Assembly: GCF_030936135.1 (NCBI RefSeq)
Contig: NC_082610.1
Location: forward strand, 22,328,528-22,392,527
Direction of reading: 5' to 3'
Source: Gavia stellata
Lineage: Eukaryota; Chordata; Aves; Gaviiformes; Gaviidae
Length of the DNA stretch: 64,000 nt
Shown here: positions 47,999 to 61,237 of the stretch, in pieces
Position numbering within the stretch: position 1 is the first letter of the stretch
How the letters are laid out: each line of letters begins with the position of its first letter
Made by a program: the position numbers and the translations under genes
The notes under the pieces: model-generated
Seen by the model: only the letters and a program-made list of their open reading frames with translations
Told to the model about the DNA's origin: nothing
Databases searched by the model: none

Positions 47999-48025
<27 letters not shown>
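47999..48025 (+). repeat. (AC)n dinucleotide microsatellite
   Basis: About 13 uninterrupted CA/AC units. Confidence 0.95.
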
Positions 48026-48027
<2 letters not shown>

Positions 48028-48969
48028 TCTCCTAAGGGAAGATTCATAATGGCCTCTTTCATATGCACAGTATTTCTTTCTGTGGAGGTGGAACTGGCTG
48101 AAAGTCACAGAAAACAGTCAGAAAGAGCAGAAAATTTGCTGCAGTAAATACCCAAATTGCAAACCATGTTCTAGCTTGACCTCACACCTATTTTAAGACA
48201 AATACTTAAGAGTGCGCAGTGTGTGTAGCATCGGCTTCTCTTTTTTGACTCATCTTCCAGACTGGATTAGCAGAGGAGAGAAAAAAAAACCTGCTTGAAT
48301 ATACAAAAAGGAATTTTTTTGAGTAAAGATCACAGCTATTGCCATCTTCCATACCTGCCTCAACTCTGACCTCAAAACCCCAGGGCCCTTCTTATACCAG
48401 ACCTCAGCCATCTTTTCCAGATGCAGGAGCACGTCCCCACAATCCCCACGAGACCTGCATCTCTGCCAAAAGGCATGTGGAGCTAAAAGATGAATTGGCT
48501 GGCATGCGTCTCACCCTGTCCAGCAGCCCGGCGGCTCAGGCGCTCCCTGCAAAAGTCCCATCTCTGCATCCCCTACTCACTCAGCTTTGCAGTCGGAGCC
48601 GTGGCTTTCTCATGGACCAAGCGCAAGGCTAAGCTCGAGGTGGCAGGCATCCTGAGGCGAGAACCTCCCTTTAACGGTGGGCATCCCACTCTCTGTAAAT
48701 CTGGAGCGGTATCGAGACAATTAACGGGCCAGAGAGAGAGAGAGAAAGGAGTTATGGTGTGCCTGCTGGGAACTCGGCTTCAAACCCCCAACAAAACAGT
48801 TACTAAATTCTACGAAGGGGAATACCTTCCCTGGGAGCAGACTCCCCGCATCCCCTCAGCCTGCCAAGCAGACTGCTGTTAGGGTACCCTTCTCCTCTGT
48901 CCTCAAGTCCATGTGCACACACATCTAAATAGAAGTTTCTTTTCCCTTTACTGAACTAAGTAACAGGCA

Positions 48970-49010
48970 TCTCTTTTTTTTTTTCTTTTTCTTTTTTTTT
49001 TTTTTTTTTG
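48970..49010 (+). repeat. T-rich homopolymer tract
   Basis: Runs of 10-19 T broken by single C residues. Read leftward it is an A-rich tail, which could mark a retroposed sequence on the minus strand, but no source gene was recognised next to it. Confidence 0.9.
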
Positions 49011-52000
49011 GTGAGGAAGGAGATAAGTACCTAACTGCAGAAGATTTGTGCCCGACACCCTGAATTGCAGGTGGCCTGTGCCGCCAGCCCAGGGCTGAGC
49101 AGTTCATTATTTAGGACAGATGGGATTCAGGCTTTTGCCTTTTACTTGCCCATTCCTCCTTTGTAACTTGCTGACTTCTTTTTTGCATCCTCCATTTTCA
49201 CTGTGACGTCTGGGCACTTGCTACAGCCTAAGAGTCTTCTGAACAAAAGGAGAGACGTGTCTTGAGAGGCCACAGCCCAACCACTAATGGTCTACATCTC
49301 CACTAAGCAACAGCAGCCATCATTTTTTAGAAGCGGGTGGCTCATAAAATTTGTGACATAAAATTAAAAGATCATTTTTCCAGGCCACTTTAATCCAACA
49401 GGAACATGAAGATTCGGGTTCAAAAATACAAAACACTTTAAAGCCGAAACACTCTTCGTAGGTGCTACTTTACTTACTCTCGTTTGAAAGAAATGCTTGG
49501 CTATTTGAACATGTTTTCCACATCAATTCAACTAAATTTGTTTAAATTCAAACTTTAAAATCTAAAACGTATAAAAATCCAAACTAAAAAAATAGCACTA
49601 TGCTACTAATTTTTACCAAATTTTTAAGCATCTTTTGCTCAAAATATTTATATTCTAATTATATTCTAATATTACCTCTTGGAAGCTACAGAGCACCTTT
49701 TTCACTTCAGTGCAATTTAGTTAGCTTATGTCCTAAAAATAATTCATTCCTGCTGACTAACAAAGCTCATGGTGCGAAATGAGATGATACAGAAATTTCC
49801 CTGTGCAATGGTAGGTGCCTTGGGCAGCGGTCCTCAGAAACAGGACAAACAGAGAGTGCCTAAGCTTATCAGGGATGAACAGAAGAGGAAAAGGCATCTA
49901 ATTAGACCTACTTGAAAGATCCAAGCGTGATCTTCAAACACAAACTTTCTTCTGCAGCTGAATGTCCAAGACTGACTTTCTGTTCAACGAAAAAAAAACC
50001 AAATAAACCTCCCTAAAAAAAGGAGAAATAGAAGAGACAGAGACTGTACTTGGCTTCCATAAGGGCTAACAGTAGAGCTGTCAGAGACCTCATGAGGACC
50101 ACAGGAGACTGGGGTGGGATTCATCTGACTAAACACGAATGTCTCTAACGTAGACACCCACGTCTGAGCCAACCTCGGTCCCATTTTTAGACAACGGAGA
50201 GTTACTCAGTAGAACCAGTGAGTTCAAGGCACTGCTTACCTTATCCTAAAGTAAATGCTTACATATTTGGGCAGAAAGACAGTGCACTAGACTCACTGAT
50301 TTTATTTGTTATATCTCCTCTAAAACAAAATAGGACCTCAGTCCACTTCTGCAGGCGGAGACGATTACAGCTACATTACAGATACACAACTGAGGTCAGA
50401 CAAATGACAGTCCATCTCTGCTCTATCCAATTTGGCTCAAGACCGTGAATTTACATCTCCCTCACCTCCCAAACAGCTCCCGTAACCCCCAGAAGAAGGG
50501 AAATGGCAGATTCACCTCTTAAAGCTGTTCCACTTAGGAAGTGGAAAGAGACACAGTCCCCATCTACGGCCCACAGCTCCTGAAGGTCATCTAAGGAGAC
50601 CTGGAGATTCAAATGTCACCTCTTCTAAATCTCAAACACCGAGGGGTTTATGGCAGACAGAGGAGCTCCAACGGGATCTACTGGCTGTGCTGGGTCCGTT
50701 GAGCCAACTGGGAGGGACCACTCACAAACTGCCACCGGAACCCAAACGTTCTGAAGCGTGCGGGGGAGGGCGGGGCTATGCAAATGACGGACCCCCAACA
50801 GCCGCATCCACCCCCCACCACCCACCAGACTTCACAGCGCTGGTGCCTTCCAGACCTCACAGCTCCAACTGCTACAACACACCACACCTTCCCAGGGTGA
50901 CGCCCCGCCATGCCCAACTCCAGGACGCAAGCTTTGAGGATAGCACGGGCTTGAACCCGGACATGGCGTCCTCGCTCCTGGAGGGCGAGATGTGCGTGTT
51001 CATCTCCCTCTGAAAGAGGAAAAAATAACTTTAGAAACCCTCAACCTGACACGACAATAGCTTTAACTCATTTAAACCAGACACAGAAGATGTTTCCATG
51101 AACTTCTGATCCTAGTATTTAGGAACAAAAATACAGGCTTTTTGTAACACTGAAGGGATATTTTTAATGATAAAACCATTTACTCTAAGCAGGAGAAGAT
51201 CATTCACTGTACACTCGCACTCTGCTATTCACACACCCCTCCCTCCCCGCACTTTTTTTTCTATTAATTAAAAACAAGTGCCACTAAGCAGTATTTCTGA
51301 TGGAAGGCAAATGTGGGTAAGCCTTCCAGAAATACAGGCAGCTCAAATAAGTTGTCCTCCAGTCCCACAGAGAGCATCCCAAAGGAAGACTGAGCTCCCC
51401 AACATGCCTTGCACAACTGCAACCCCTCCCCAGGAAGCCCAAAGAGAAACATGATGCTTCTGAAAAATCCCAGTCCTCCGCACATGATGGTGTCAGAGCA
51501 AAAGTCTGGACAAGAACAAGAGCCCCACTTGAGGCTCAACAAAGCTGTTTTTGATGCACAGTCTGGGAAAACCAGAGCCAGTAGATAACTCAGAGCTTTT
51601 ACGGAAGGCCTCAGACCTCCCAGCATCAGCGCTGAGAGCAGCTTCCATACGCCAAGCACAGGGATGGAGAAACAGCTGGTCACGAGCAATGGGTCCTTCC
51701 CAAGGTCTCCAGGCAGCCTGCACCATAGAGGGTTGCTTAAGCAAGCCGTTTGTAAGAGACAAGGTCTAGGAGGAGGCTCTTCCATAAACGGCATTCTCAA
51801 GCCGAGATCCTCGAGAACACGACCTTGCTGCTCGCTCTCTTCCCCTACAGAGCCTGAAGGAGCTGCCCAACGGCTCAGGCAATCGCCGTTTTCAAGAGAG
51901 GCAGAGTCCAGCAGTATGTAAGGCTGCCAGATCCAGAGACATCTCCTGTATGGATCCTTCCCCTGACATACAGGCCCATGCTGGCCAGACTGGTATTTAT

Positions 52001-54470
52001 GACTGGAGCTGAAGTGCTCTGGAAGGTCGGCACACACTGGCCACTGAAAAGCTCTGCTCAGTGCTACCAGATGATTTCTAGTCAAATTCAGCAACAGAAA
52101 GACAAACGGGGAGAGGCCACAGTCCCGCGTGCAAAGGGAGCAGAGAACAAAACAAAAGATACCGGGGGCAATTCTGGAAGCAGCAACTGGCCGTCTGGCA
52201 GACGCATTTTTGCCCTCACCTGGTTCAGGTTTTGGGGGGAAGATCTCCGAACCAAAGTCTTCTTTAAGAAACTCAAGAGGGTAGAGAGGAAGGCAGTTGG
52301 GAATGGGGACGAGGTAGCCGTGTCACAGGGAGAAGAACTGCAGGAATAGAATGACAAGCGTTAGAACCACAAACAGCCAGGGGAAGGTCCTAAGAGAAAT
52401 CAAACTAGAGCAGTCTTCAGCCTCACCAAGATGAAAAGAAAGGACAGGAGGAAAGAGGTCAGGAGGCAGGCAGGGAGATTCCCAGTTTTGAGTTGTATGT
52501 AGATGATCTTCAAACAAATCCTTTGTCTCCTTTTTAAACAAAAAGAATGATCTTGAGCAGGAATGTACATGTGGGACAAGGAAGCAAGGACTGAGTTCAG
52601 CAGGCTGGATCAAAGCAGTCAGGGAACTTGTTTCAGAATTCAGAAAGAACTCGCCCATGCAACTGAAGTCCTATCTCAGAGCAAGAACTTCCGACATCTT
52701 CTACCTCTGACTTTGCAGATTTGTTAGTGAGCTACAGAAAACATTTCCCCAAAGAACTGGAGTCAGGCAGCTGCACAGCTATAGCCTAATGGGTTTGACA
52801 TCAGTAGTATGCAAGGCTCTGGAGAATTTGCAAAGGAAAGAATTAATCAACACCATCAAACTAAGCAGATGGAGTCCTACGTGCATTCACTTAAGATGGA
52901 GCATGCCTGACTGACCTGCGTCTTTTCTCTGACTAAATGACAGATTGACTATCTCACTACAAGAAACAGAGTAGCTATAATTGCGCAAGTCAGAAAAGTG
53001 GCATGATCTGCAGGGAAGGGGGCAACAAATCTACTCCTATAGCCTAAAAATACTGTATTTATCTATGTAGAAAAGTTCTGATCTACCTTTCAGAAAAAAG
53101 GATTCAGATTCTCTCTGTCACTTTCAGGACTGGATGAAATAGTCCCTGGGCCATCTGGTTTTGAGGAGGAGGAGGAGGACCTGAGGAGCTTGACTAGGCA
53201 GGCTAACAAAATGAGGCTTCCAAAAATAAGCCTTGGTTTGGTGGGTTGGTTTTGAGCTGGTTGCTTCATGGGTTCTGTTTGCTGAGCAGACATCTGCAGA
53301 AGACAGCTGCACGGGCACAAAGAGAAGACCAGCAAGGGGGTGGAAAAGAGTCTCTTGGAAGTGGCAGTCTGGGACTTCTCTTTTTGCTTGCCACGTTTGC
53401 TCATGGTGTTTGGAGGATTCATTGAACCACTACATTCCCAGAAAGTCCCAGGCAGGACAGCTCCCAAAAAACCAAACAGCGCAGGACTGCAAGAAAAACA
53501 ACCAGGTGGTGAAGCCCTCCTCCAGAGCCATATGGTGATGTGCTCCTCACACGCTTCAAAACTAGTGTGGGCAATCCCAGACTGTGGGCAATCCTAGAAA
53601 ACAGCAGTGGAACAGGTATTTTTATTCCCATTTGGAAATTCCTAGCCAACAGCTGTACAATGTTCCTGCAGTCTCCTAGAGACAGTCATTCCTAGCAAGT
53701 CCTGTGAAAGTCCTTGAATGCATCCCAATTCTTCATCTCCTAGGGGTTCCTGGGAAAGTCCTCATTTCTCCCTCGTTTTGCTGTGCCAAAAAGCCACACT
53801 GCACATTCCCACAACGGAAAGGCTGCCTGCGTGGAGTCGGACTACACCTGATGGGGACACAAATGCCGCACCTCTTCCCAGACCCCTCCTGTTTATTGCA
53901 CAGGGATTAATCAACTCTGCGGCCCACCGCTCTTAATGCTTCCTAGTGAGCTTTCAACCTTCACAGGTGGCACTGGCGCAGGGGCGCAATCCACTTCTCC
54001 GCCTTTGAAGAAACCTGCAACTCACAGAAGGCCCTTTCTGGCCGAGATAAAAGGTGGCCCCCAAAACATTCCCCTCAGCCCCTTTAAATGACCACCTGGA
54101 GAGCTCCTGTTTCACCTGGGAGCCACCTCCCTGCTCCTCTGGTCACTCTCACCTCGCCCTCACCCGCTACCTAAGAGATACACAAGCAGAACAAAGTCCA
54201 CATCTATGGCAATACAGAAGGCTCAGCCGAGCTCCCCAGGCTGAAGGTAGAAGACATTCAGACAGCAGAGACTCGGCAGACTGACAAAAGGGTTTCGACT
54301 ATGTCCCTGCTTTCCATCTACAGCTTGAATAGAACTAGACACTATGTTTACTGCCTACACTCAGAAGAGTCTGGCTGAGGTTTTTGCACCTGTGAACACG
54401 GCATAAACAAGAAAGTATGTATTTTGCACTGAAGCAAAAAAACCTCACCTTGCTTAGCTGAAGCTTTCTT
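49011..54470. other. Long interval without recognised genes
   Basis: The longest open frame is a minus-strand run of 276 codons (51,264-52,094) with no repeats, no recognised domain and no clear splice context. A CpG-containing patch at 50,750-51,015 includes GGGCGGGGCTATGCAAATGA and a minus-strand acceptor (CTTTCAG at about 51,015) that could open a small exon. None of these is called as a gene. The interval may be intron of the SYBU gene or of an unknown neighbour. Confidence 0.35.
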
Positions 54471-54479
54471 CATTTTATT

Positions 54480-56430
54480 TACATTATCTGTAGGTTGCGT
54501 ATAGTCTACATACAGAACAAGTCCTGCATTGCCCAAGCGAGGGAACTTCTGTCTGGATATAAAATACACACAGGTGTGACACCATCTCGGTACCTTTATA
54601 GGCATAGAATATACACAGAAAACATGCAGCAAGTATAAACAGAATCATACGCGTAGACGCATAGAGATACACATAAATATATGTCTTTTGCAAACTCAGA
54701 TACACACCCCCCCATGCACGGTCTGTACAGAACACCCACAGACACTATATTCTCTGCCTGCAGGAAGAGAAGCCTCAGCTGACCTCACCTCGCTGAGGCT
54801 TTTTTCCTCTCTTGATTCAGAAGATAGATTATCTACGCATAAAAAGAGTATACAGACACAGGAAGCACAACCATGTTTTTCTCTCCGTAGATGCACTCTC
54901 TACACAGAACACACACATAGAACATGCAGAATAGACATACAATGTGTTAATTGTGTACATACTACACAAAACAGTCAGGTAAGGGGAAGCTACGCTTCAT
55001 GTCTTTATGTTGAATACGAATGTCGATGTCTTCATATTGAATCAATACTGTCTCTGCACGGAACACAGACATTTTCAAGGCCAAGGGAGGAGGGTCATTT
55101 TTCTCTGTGTGTGGAGCATATGCTGTCCTGACTTGGAACACATGCACATGAATACGCACACTTTACATGCAGACATGCACAGAGAGAAAGGCAAGGTATG
55201 TTTTTTCTGTCTGCATAGAGCTCACGTATTGCCGTTATATAGAATATGTCCTAACTCTGTGTAGAGTAGATCCAAAGAGCTGAGGCAGGTCTTCTCTGCT
55301 TCCAGAAGAGAGCCTCTTTCCATAGAAGACTATAGAAGACCCATACAGTCACGCTTTTCTGTCTGTACGCACAAGAGATCCTAACTACCAAATACACACA
55401 GGGCTGAAGAGAAGATTTGGTTTATCTCTATCGAATATATTCGACAGGAGAGGAAGGCTTGTCAGTCTTTTCTTTGAATACAGCCTATGCATATGTGGAA
55501 TATAGGCAGGCAAGGTGATGAGAGGCTTTTCTGTCTGCATAGAGAATATATGGGCTCAATAGAACACATGTACATAGAAAGGCAGAGCCTCACCTACCTC
55601 TACATCTAATAACGACCATCTGTGTGCACACGACATGCCAGCAACAAGGGGAGGCTTTTCTGTCACTGTACAGACTACATACTGTCTTCCTCAAGACTAC
55701 GCATGGACGGGCAAAGCCAGGCTTGCTTTCTCAGTATGCAGCGTATGCCAGGATATACTTTGCCTATCAGAAAAGAGATGGTGAGGCTTTTCTCTCCAGA
55801 TACAGACTCTATTTCTTCTGTAGATAGACTGCATGCAGGCAAAGCATGTCTACTCATGGGCTAGATACTGCCAAGGCAGGGCTTTTGGGTCTGCTTATGC
55901 AATGAAAACTGGCTGTATAGAGAACAGAAACCAACAGAAGGCTGAAGTGGGGCAATAGCTTTCTGTCACCAGACAGGCTATAAAATGGCTGTACAGAGAA
56001 TACATACGGAGAGCACTACACACCACTTTCCTGTTGGGACGCAAAACGTATTCTGGTGATGGAGCAGAGACAGGCCAGGTGAGGCAGGGCCTTCCCACCC
56101 ACCAGCATGTGAAATCTGGGGAGGCTGGGGGTGGAGGGGGAGTGTCTCTGTACATCAGGCACACTCTGCCTACAGAAGCACACGAACAGGGGAGGTGAGG
56201 CTTTTCTCTTTGCAGAGCAAAGACTTGGTGCACGCAGGTAGTAAGTATGAGGCTCTTCCGCCTGTATGTGGAATACAGGCTGTCTACAGAGCAGAGAGGT
56301 ATCTCTGTACTTAGAACATACACTGCTCATCTGCACAACAGACCCAGAGAGGCAGGGGAAGGTGGGCTTCTCCTGCCTGTACACAGGCAATGCCCTCTTT
56401 GTAGAGCACAGGCAGAAGGGTGAGGCAAGG
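54480..56430 (+). repeat. Diverged tandem repeat with GAGGCTTTTCTGTCTG core
   Basis: Over nearly 2 kb the motif (G)AGGCTTTTCTSTCTG recurs (for example near 55,505, 55,645, 55,785, 55,880, 56,200). It alternates with CATAGAGAACACATGCA or TACAGAGAATACA, and often with GGCAAGGTGAGG. Spacing varies from about 70 to 150 bp. Copies are strongly diverged and indel-ridden, so this is an old minisatellite or satellite. Open frames of 60-150 codons in it carry the same repeated Cys- and Tyr-rich patterns and are not called as genes. Confidence 0.75.
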
Positions 56431-57479
56431 CAAGGCTGCCGGGGGCTGGCAGCTATCAGAGCTCTCCTCTTGCAGCCAGGTAGAGGCACCCTTCTGCCAA
56501 CCTGGCCTGAAGGCTCAAGTGGCTTGCAGCTCACTGGGTGCTCAGGGCCACGATGCTCCAGGGAGGCTGAGGAGGCTCATCAGGCCCTCATCCCAATGAC
56601 ATCCAGGGGGAAGAGCCCGGGGCTCTGGCAGGATTGTCCTCAGGAAGGCTCAAGTAGGAGCAAACACATCCTGCTGCTTAGCACCACCGGGCTGGTGGCA
56701 CAGTCAGGGCTTCGGCTCCTATGACCGCAGGACCCTTCCTCGAGGAGCACAAGGAATAAGGACTGCCGGCCCAGGGACACGGCTCCCTTGACTGAGCGGG
56801 CAAGAGAGTCTCTGCGAGCAGGCTGGCTAACCCAGTGAGGAAGGCCTGCAACCACATACACCACCACAGCCTTCTCAGACTCTGCTTCCTGAGGAGCTTC
56901 TAGGCAAGAGCCAACAGGAGACCGGCCTGGAGGGCAAAGGGGCCCAGGGCAACTGGTTGAACTTCAAGGACCACAGCCCCCACCTCCCCAGGCACCAGAA
57001 GGGTCCGTGCCAAAACACAGAGTCGGTCACAAGTAGCAGAAGGCCAGCACTGACCGACAGGAAACTCCTGAGACACCTCAAACGCCAAAAAGGAAGAACA
57101 CACGAGGCGCAGACAGAGATGGGATACCCAGGAGGAACAGAGACACATTGCGCAAGCATGCAGGGATGGATTGTGGAAAGCCACAGCTTAGCTGGAGGCA
57201 AACTAGGAAGAGATGAAGGACAACAGGAGGGTCTTCTGGAAAGCTACTGAAAGCTAAGGGAAATGCGAGCCACTGCTCAACAGGAAAGGAACTTACTGGC
57301 AAAGGACAAAGGAAAAGCTAGAGAAGATGCTACACAGGGCAGAGGTGTGTGGGCAGGGGGTTGGGTGTGTGTTTTGGGGGGGTGTTTGCCCCACTTCTCT
57401 CTCCTACTTCTCTCCCTCACTGGAGGAAACAAAGCCAGACTCTTCTTGAGGGGCACACTGGATGGACAAGGGGCAATGG

Positions 57480-57715
57480 ACAAGGTGCAGATTCTGACTC
57501 AAGACAAAGAAAGTTGCTCACCACGAGGGTGCCCAAGCACTGGAACAAGTTGCCAGGGATGATGCTGAATCTCCCTCCTTGGAGATACTCCAAACGGGAC
57601 TGGACACAGCCCTGAGCAACATGATCTGACTGGACCTGCTCCGAGCAGGAAATCAGACCAGATGGCATCGGGAGGACCCCCCCCACACCTACCCCATTCT
57701 ATGAATCCCCAGAGA
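57480..57715 (+). mobile_element. Older CR1 LINE 3' UTR fragment
   Basis: The phrases CAAGCACTGGAACAAGTTGC, CTCCCTCCTTGGAGATACTC, GACTGGACACAGCCCTGAGC and the ending ATTCTATGAATCC match the 3' UTR of a CR1 subfamily different from, and older than, those at 5.9 and 41.5 kb. No coding part remains. Confidence 0.8.
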
Positions 57716-58135
57716 TTTCTCACGTCACTCCAGTATTCTCCCAATTCATCACCAGCAACTGCTCATGTTAAGACCTCTACAAAAGCATTTGCGGAGCACT
57801 ACACTTGCTCCTAGGACATCAGGGGAGTTGCTGGAGACAACCAGCCTTACCTTCCATCACTTCTAGAGAACAAAAGCATGGCAAGCCTAGAGCACACTAA
57901 AGCCATTGCAAACAGGTAACAGAAAGGAAGGCAGGGTTTAAAGGCTAGGTCTTCCCATCTGAAGCCATCTGAGGCCAGATGGGGCAAGTAAAACAGTTCT
58001 GGAAAGCACAGGGCTGGCAGGAACATGAGAAGACACAGGACAGCTCCTCCTGGGGAAAGCTGGCCGTGTTCAGCTCAAGTTCCTCCCCCCACCCTTCTTT
58101 CCCCTGGCAGGAAGAAGGAAGCACATTCAGCTAAC

Positions 58136-58228
58136 CTTGCTTTCACCCTGTTGTGGAGGGCACCCAGGAACTCAGTGAACTGGTCAGACTCTTGGGCAGT
58201 ATCTAATACAGAGACATACCCCTTCGGA
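58136..58228 (-). CDS. Candidate exon of an unrecognised minus-strand gene
   Basis: A pyrimidine-rich acceptor (CTTTTCTATTTAG) and a GTTAGC donor flank 93 nt with one open frame: PKGYVSVLDTAQES then DQFTEFLGALHNRVKA. Codon choice and residue mix look protein-coding, but no family is recognised. It needs a preceding exon ending in phase 2, which the exon at 59.2 kb does not supply. Confidence 0.35.
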
Positions 58229-59151
58229 CTAAATAGAAAAGTCTTTATATCTATTTTATAGAAATCTACAGACAGATATCATTATTTACAGAATTATAAA
58301 ATATCAGTACTTTTACAGAAATATCATTCCTAAAAACATTCCCATTTAAATATAACTGCCGGCAGGACTACGCTTCAAGCACAGAGAACCACATACAGCA
58401 AAGGGAAAGCATATTGACTCAGGACAGCTATCTCAGGACTGCTCAGATGCGATATTGCTCTGCAAGAGTCCACAACAACTACAAACCTTGCTACTGGCCT
58501 CCCCACAGGCAACAAGTGTTCCTCGCTTGCCTTTCCCAAATGCAAGATGCTACCATAAGCACCAGATACGACACTGACTTTACCAAGCAGAAAGGGGAAT
58601 CCCTCCACCCTACCAAATGAATTCACCTTGGGAAGGCAGAGAGGAAGGAACCAAGGAGATTGCCCTTCAGGAATGCAATAAGCCTTGGATAGAATAGGCA
58701 GATCTAAGAACAGAGATGAATTTTTATTAAATGCATCAAGCGGAAGGTATTTTGGTTTTGGCCTTTTCCCACTTTCTAGCAAGAAGTAATGCATTTCAAA
58801 GCAAAGGTTATTCTAGAATAATCTGAGGTGCTGCTGCTGGATGTCCCCATTTTGTGCGGCTGCGTGCAAGCAGACCTGTCAGACAGACAGGAGGTGCCAG
58901 GTACTGGTACTTGGAGGATACGCACATCACAAAAGCTAGGAGAAGGGCAAACAGGCTACACATGGGTTTCAGTCAGGTCAAAGCATCCCGCATCGCCACT
59001 GAGCACGAGTGTGAACACAAGCTACCGCTACACTAGCTTGTGAAATCTGGACTAGGTGTCAGCTAACCACGGCATTCGTTTCTACCACATTTTGCTTCTG
59101 CTCAGCTTTTCACCTCCACAATACTCTTGCTTTGCAACTTGAATTTCTTAC

Positions 59152-59264
59152 CATCAAGCTTGAAAGACATCTGAGAACGGGTCCCCACTGTATCACAGAG
59201 AAGTCCACTTGGTGACCAGTCTGCTCTAGTCTCCTCACCTTAGCTTCAAGCTCATCAGAAGATG
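59152..59264 (-). CDS. Candidate exon of an unrecognised minus-strand gene
   Basis: Acceptor CGTCTGTTGCAG and strong donor GTAAGA flank 113 nt. Only one of three frames is open: SSDELEAKVRRLEQTGHQVD then FSVIQWGPVLRCLSSLM, with a short coiled-coil-like start. It ends in phase 0. I cannot assign a family. Confidence 0.35.
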
Positions 59265-61237
59265 CTGCAACAGACGAACAGCATTACTACACTGCGATAC
59301 AGAAGAAAAACAAAGCAGAGCGACTCATTTCTGGGCTGCCAAACACCAGAATGCAGCAAATTCTGCAAGCGGGTACTTAGCAGGGAAAGCAATGTGCAAG
59401 CCAATGCACTTTAAACTAGACCCTACAAGACTTTCACAAGCAGGAGGGCAGGGAGGCTTCTCTGAAAGCGAGTCCCCTCCTCCCACCGTGAGCAGCAGAG
59501 ATGGGAGAGCAACAGGCACCCACACCACAAGCAAAGACACGCTCATGACACTGCTCTGAAAAGATGACTACATACCACCATACTCCATAACGTTCAGCAC
59601 TGCCACTTGTTAAAAAGCAAGCAGGGTTTTACTAAAATGAAATAAGGACGGCTTTCTCATCAGGTAAGTATTATCAAGCATCTCCAGCACTCTCAAAAAC
59701 CAAAGCAGATCAGCTGTGGCCCATGCTGATGTGCCCGTTCATTACAGGGCATCCTGTGATTAGGTTCATCACCTAAGAACATAGCATTCTTTGAAGCTTG
59801 CTGTCAGGTTCCTCTTTTGGCTACTAAAGAAAGGAAAGTTAGTCAGGACAGAGCACAGCCCAGCAGAAGTGTCATTCATAGAGGGTGCTACAATGAAAGA
59901 CTGACCTATTAAAATAAATACTGTACTGTAGGACAAAAACTACCCTCCCACACAAAAAATCCCTGTTTTGTATTGAATGATTCCCGAAAGATTACCCAGA
60001 TAAACTGTTCTAATTGTGATTATGAACCATTCCTTCCCTAGAAAAATGTCATCAAGACTGGTATTTTTATTCTTAAACAGAAAATTTGTGTATTTCAAAG
60101 GATTTAAATATTTTAAACCATTGTTTCCATAAATGCAATTTCTCCTTAATAATGTCATAATCCTGATTCTTTGAAGTAAAATACATTATAATTACATTTC
60201 CATGACTGCTGTGCTCTGCTCTGTAGTATTGTTTATTGCATTGAGATTTCAAGTGGAAAAAATCTCCAAGTCCAATAATCAAGGAAAAGCACCAAAAAAT
60301 GCAAAGTATCTCTTTGAATTCTTGAAGAACAGACAAAATGTAAACAGTACATCCCCCTCTGTTTTTCAACAAGTCTACTTACTGGAATATGAAAGACTAG
60401 AACATTTTAGAATAAAACCTCAGACTCAGTTTTAATTATATTCCCTCCAAGGCTCAGGAGAACACCCACGCAAAAGTGTGTTCTCTCAGCAAGAAAATCC
60501 CTGGTCCAAAGAAAGATTTTAAGAAAGAAAAAAAAGATGGCAGGCATGCTTGCAATATTTGTTTTAGAGCATCCCAAGACTTTGGAATTGTGTGTTACCT
60601 GAGGATTGCCTATCAAAAGAAAAATAAGAATAAAAATTAAGTATGAAATCCATTTCTGTGCACACATTTTACTACGGGGATGGGAGAAAAGCTATAGAAA
60701 TAATTTACTGCAGTAGCCATTTGAAATGCTGAGAAACACTTTGGCAACACCTAAATATATTCCCTGTTTTCATTGTAATACTCCAGCTCTGCATGGGGGG
60801 AGCAGAATACAGAGATCCAGTAATACCACACTATACCATGTTTAATTCTCAATAAAACCTACTAAACTCATGAAAATATCCCCTTGCCATATGGCATTTT
60901 TGTCAATATGTTAGATAAGGAGCATACAAATCACAGTAACTGAGTCTCACTGCAGCTGAAAAACATTTGACAAAGTGAGTGTGAATGAAGGGTTAAATCA
61001 CTGACGGTCCCTGGCTGAGACCCTACTGTCATACATAAAAGCTTTACTTGCATAGTTTTAGTTATTTGCTGAGTAGAGTTGATAATAGGATGTTTCAAGA
61101 CGTCTGACTCCCTTCCTGACAAGATCAAACGGGCCTTGAGGTAGCTCATTATGCCTCCTGAGTATATCCTTGATGAGAGGGACTCGGGACGTTTGTGTCA
61201 AGATAAGTGCCAAAGAACTAGTTCAAAGTGACCCTTT
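59265..61237. other. AT-rich unannotated interval
   Basis: AT-rich intergenic or intronic sequence with open frames below 100 codons and no recognised repeat or gene. It leads directly to the LTR. Confidence 0.4.

Noticed and set aside
48250..48432. Minus-strand KMAEVWYKKGPGVLRSE as a possible upstream syntabulin exon
   Set aside because: Similarity is limited to YKK, and its donor phase does not fit the exon at 46,326-46,428.
52200..52300. Minus-strand EFLKEDFGSEIFPPKPEP followed by a GTGAGG donor
   Set aside because: An in-frame stop lies upstream without a usable acceptor or start. It could not be linked to any other exon.
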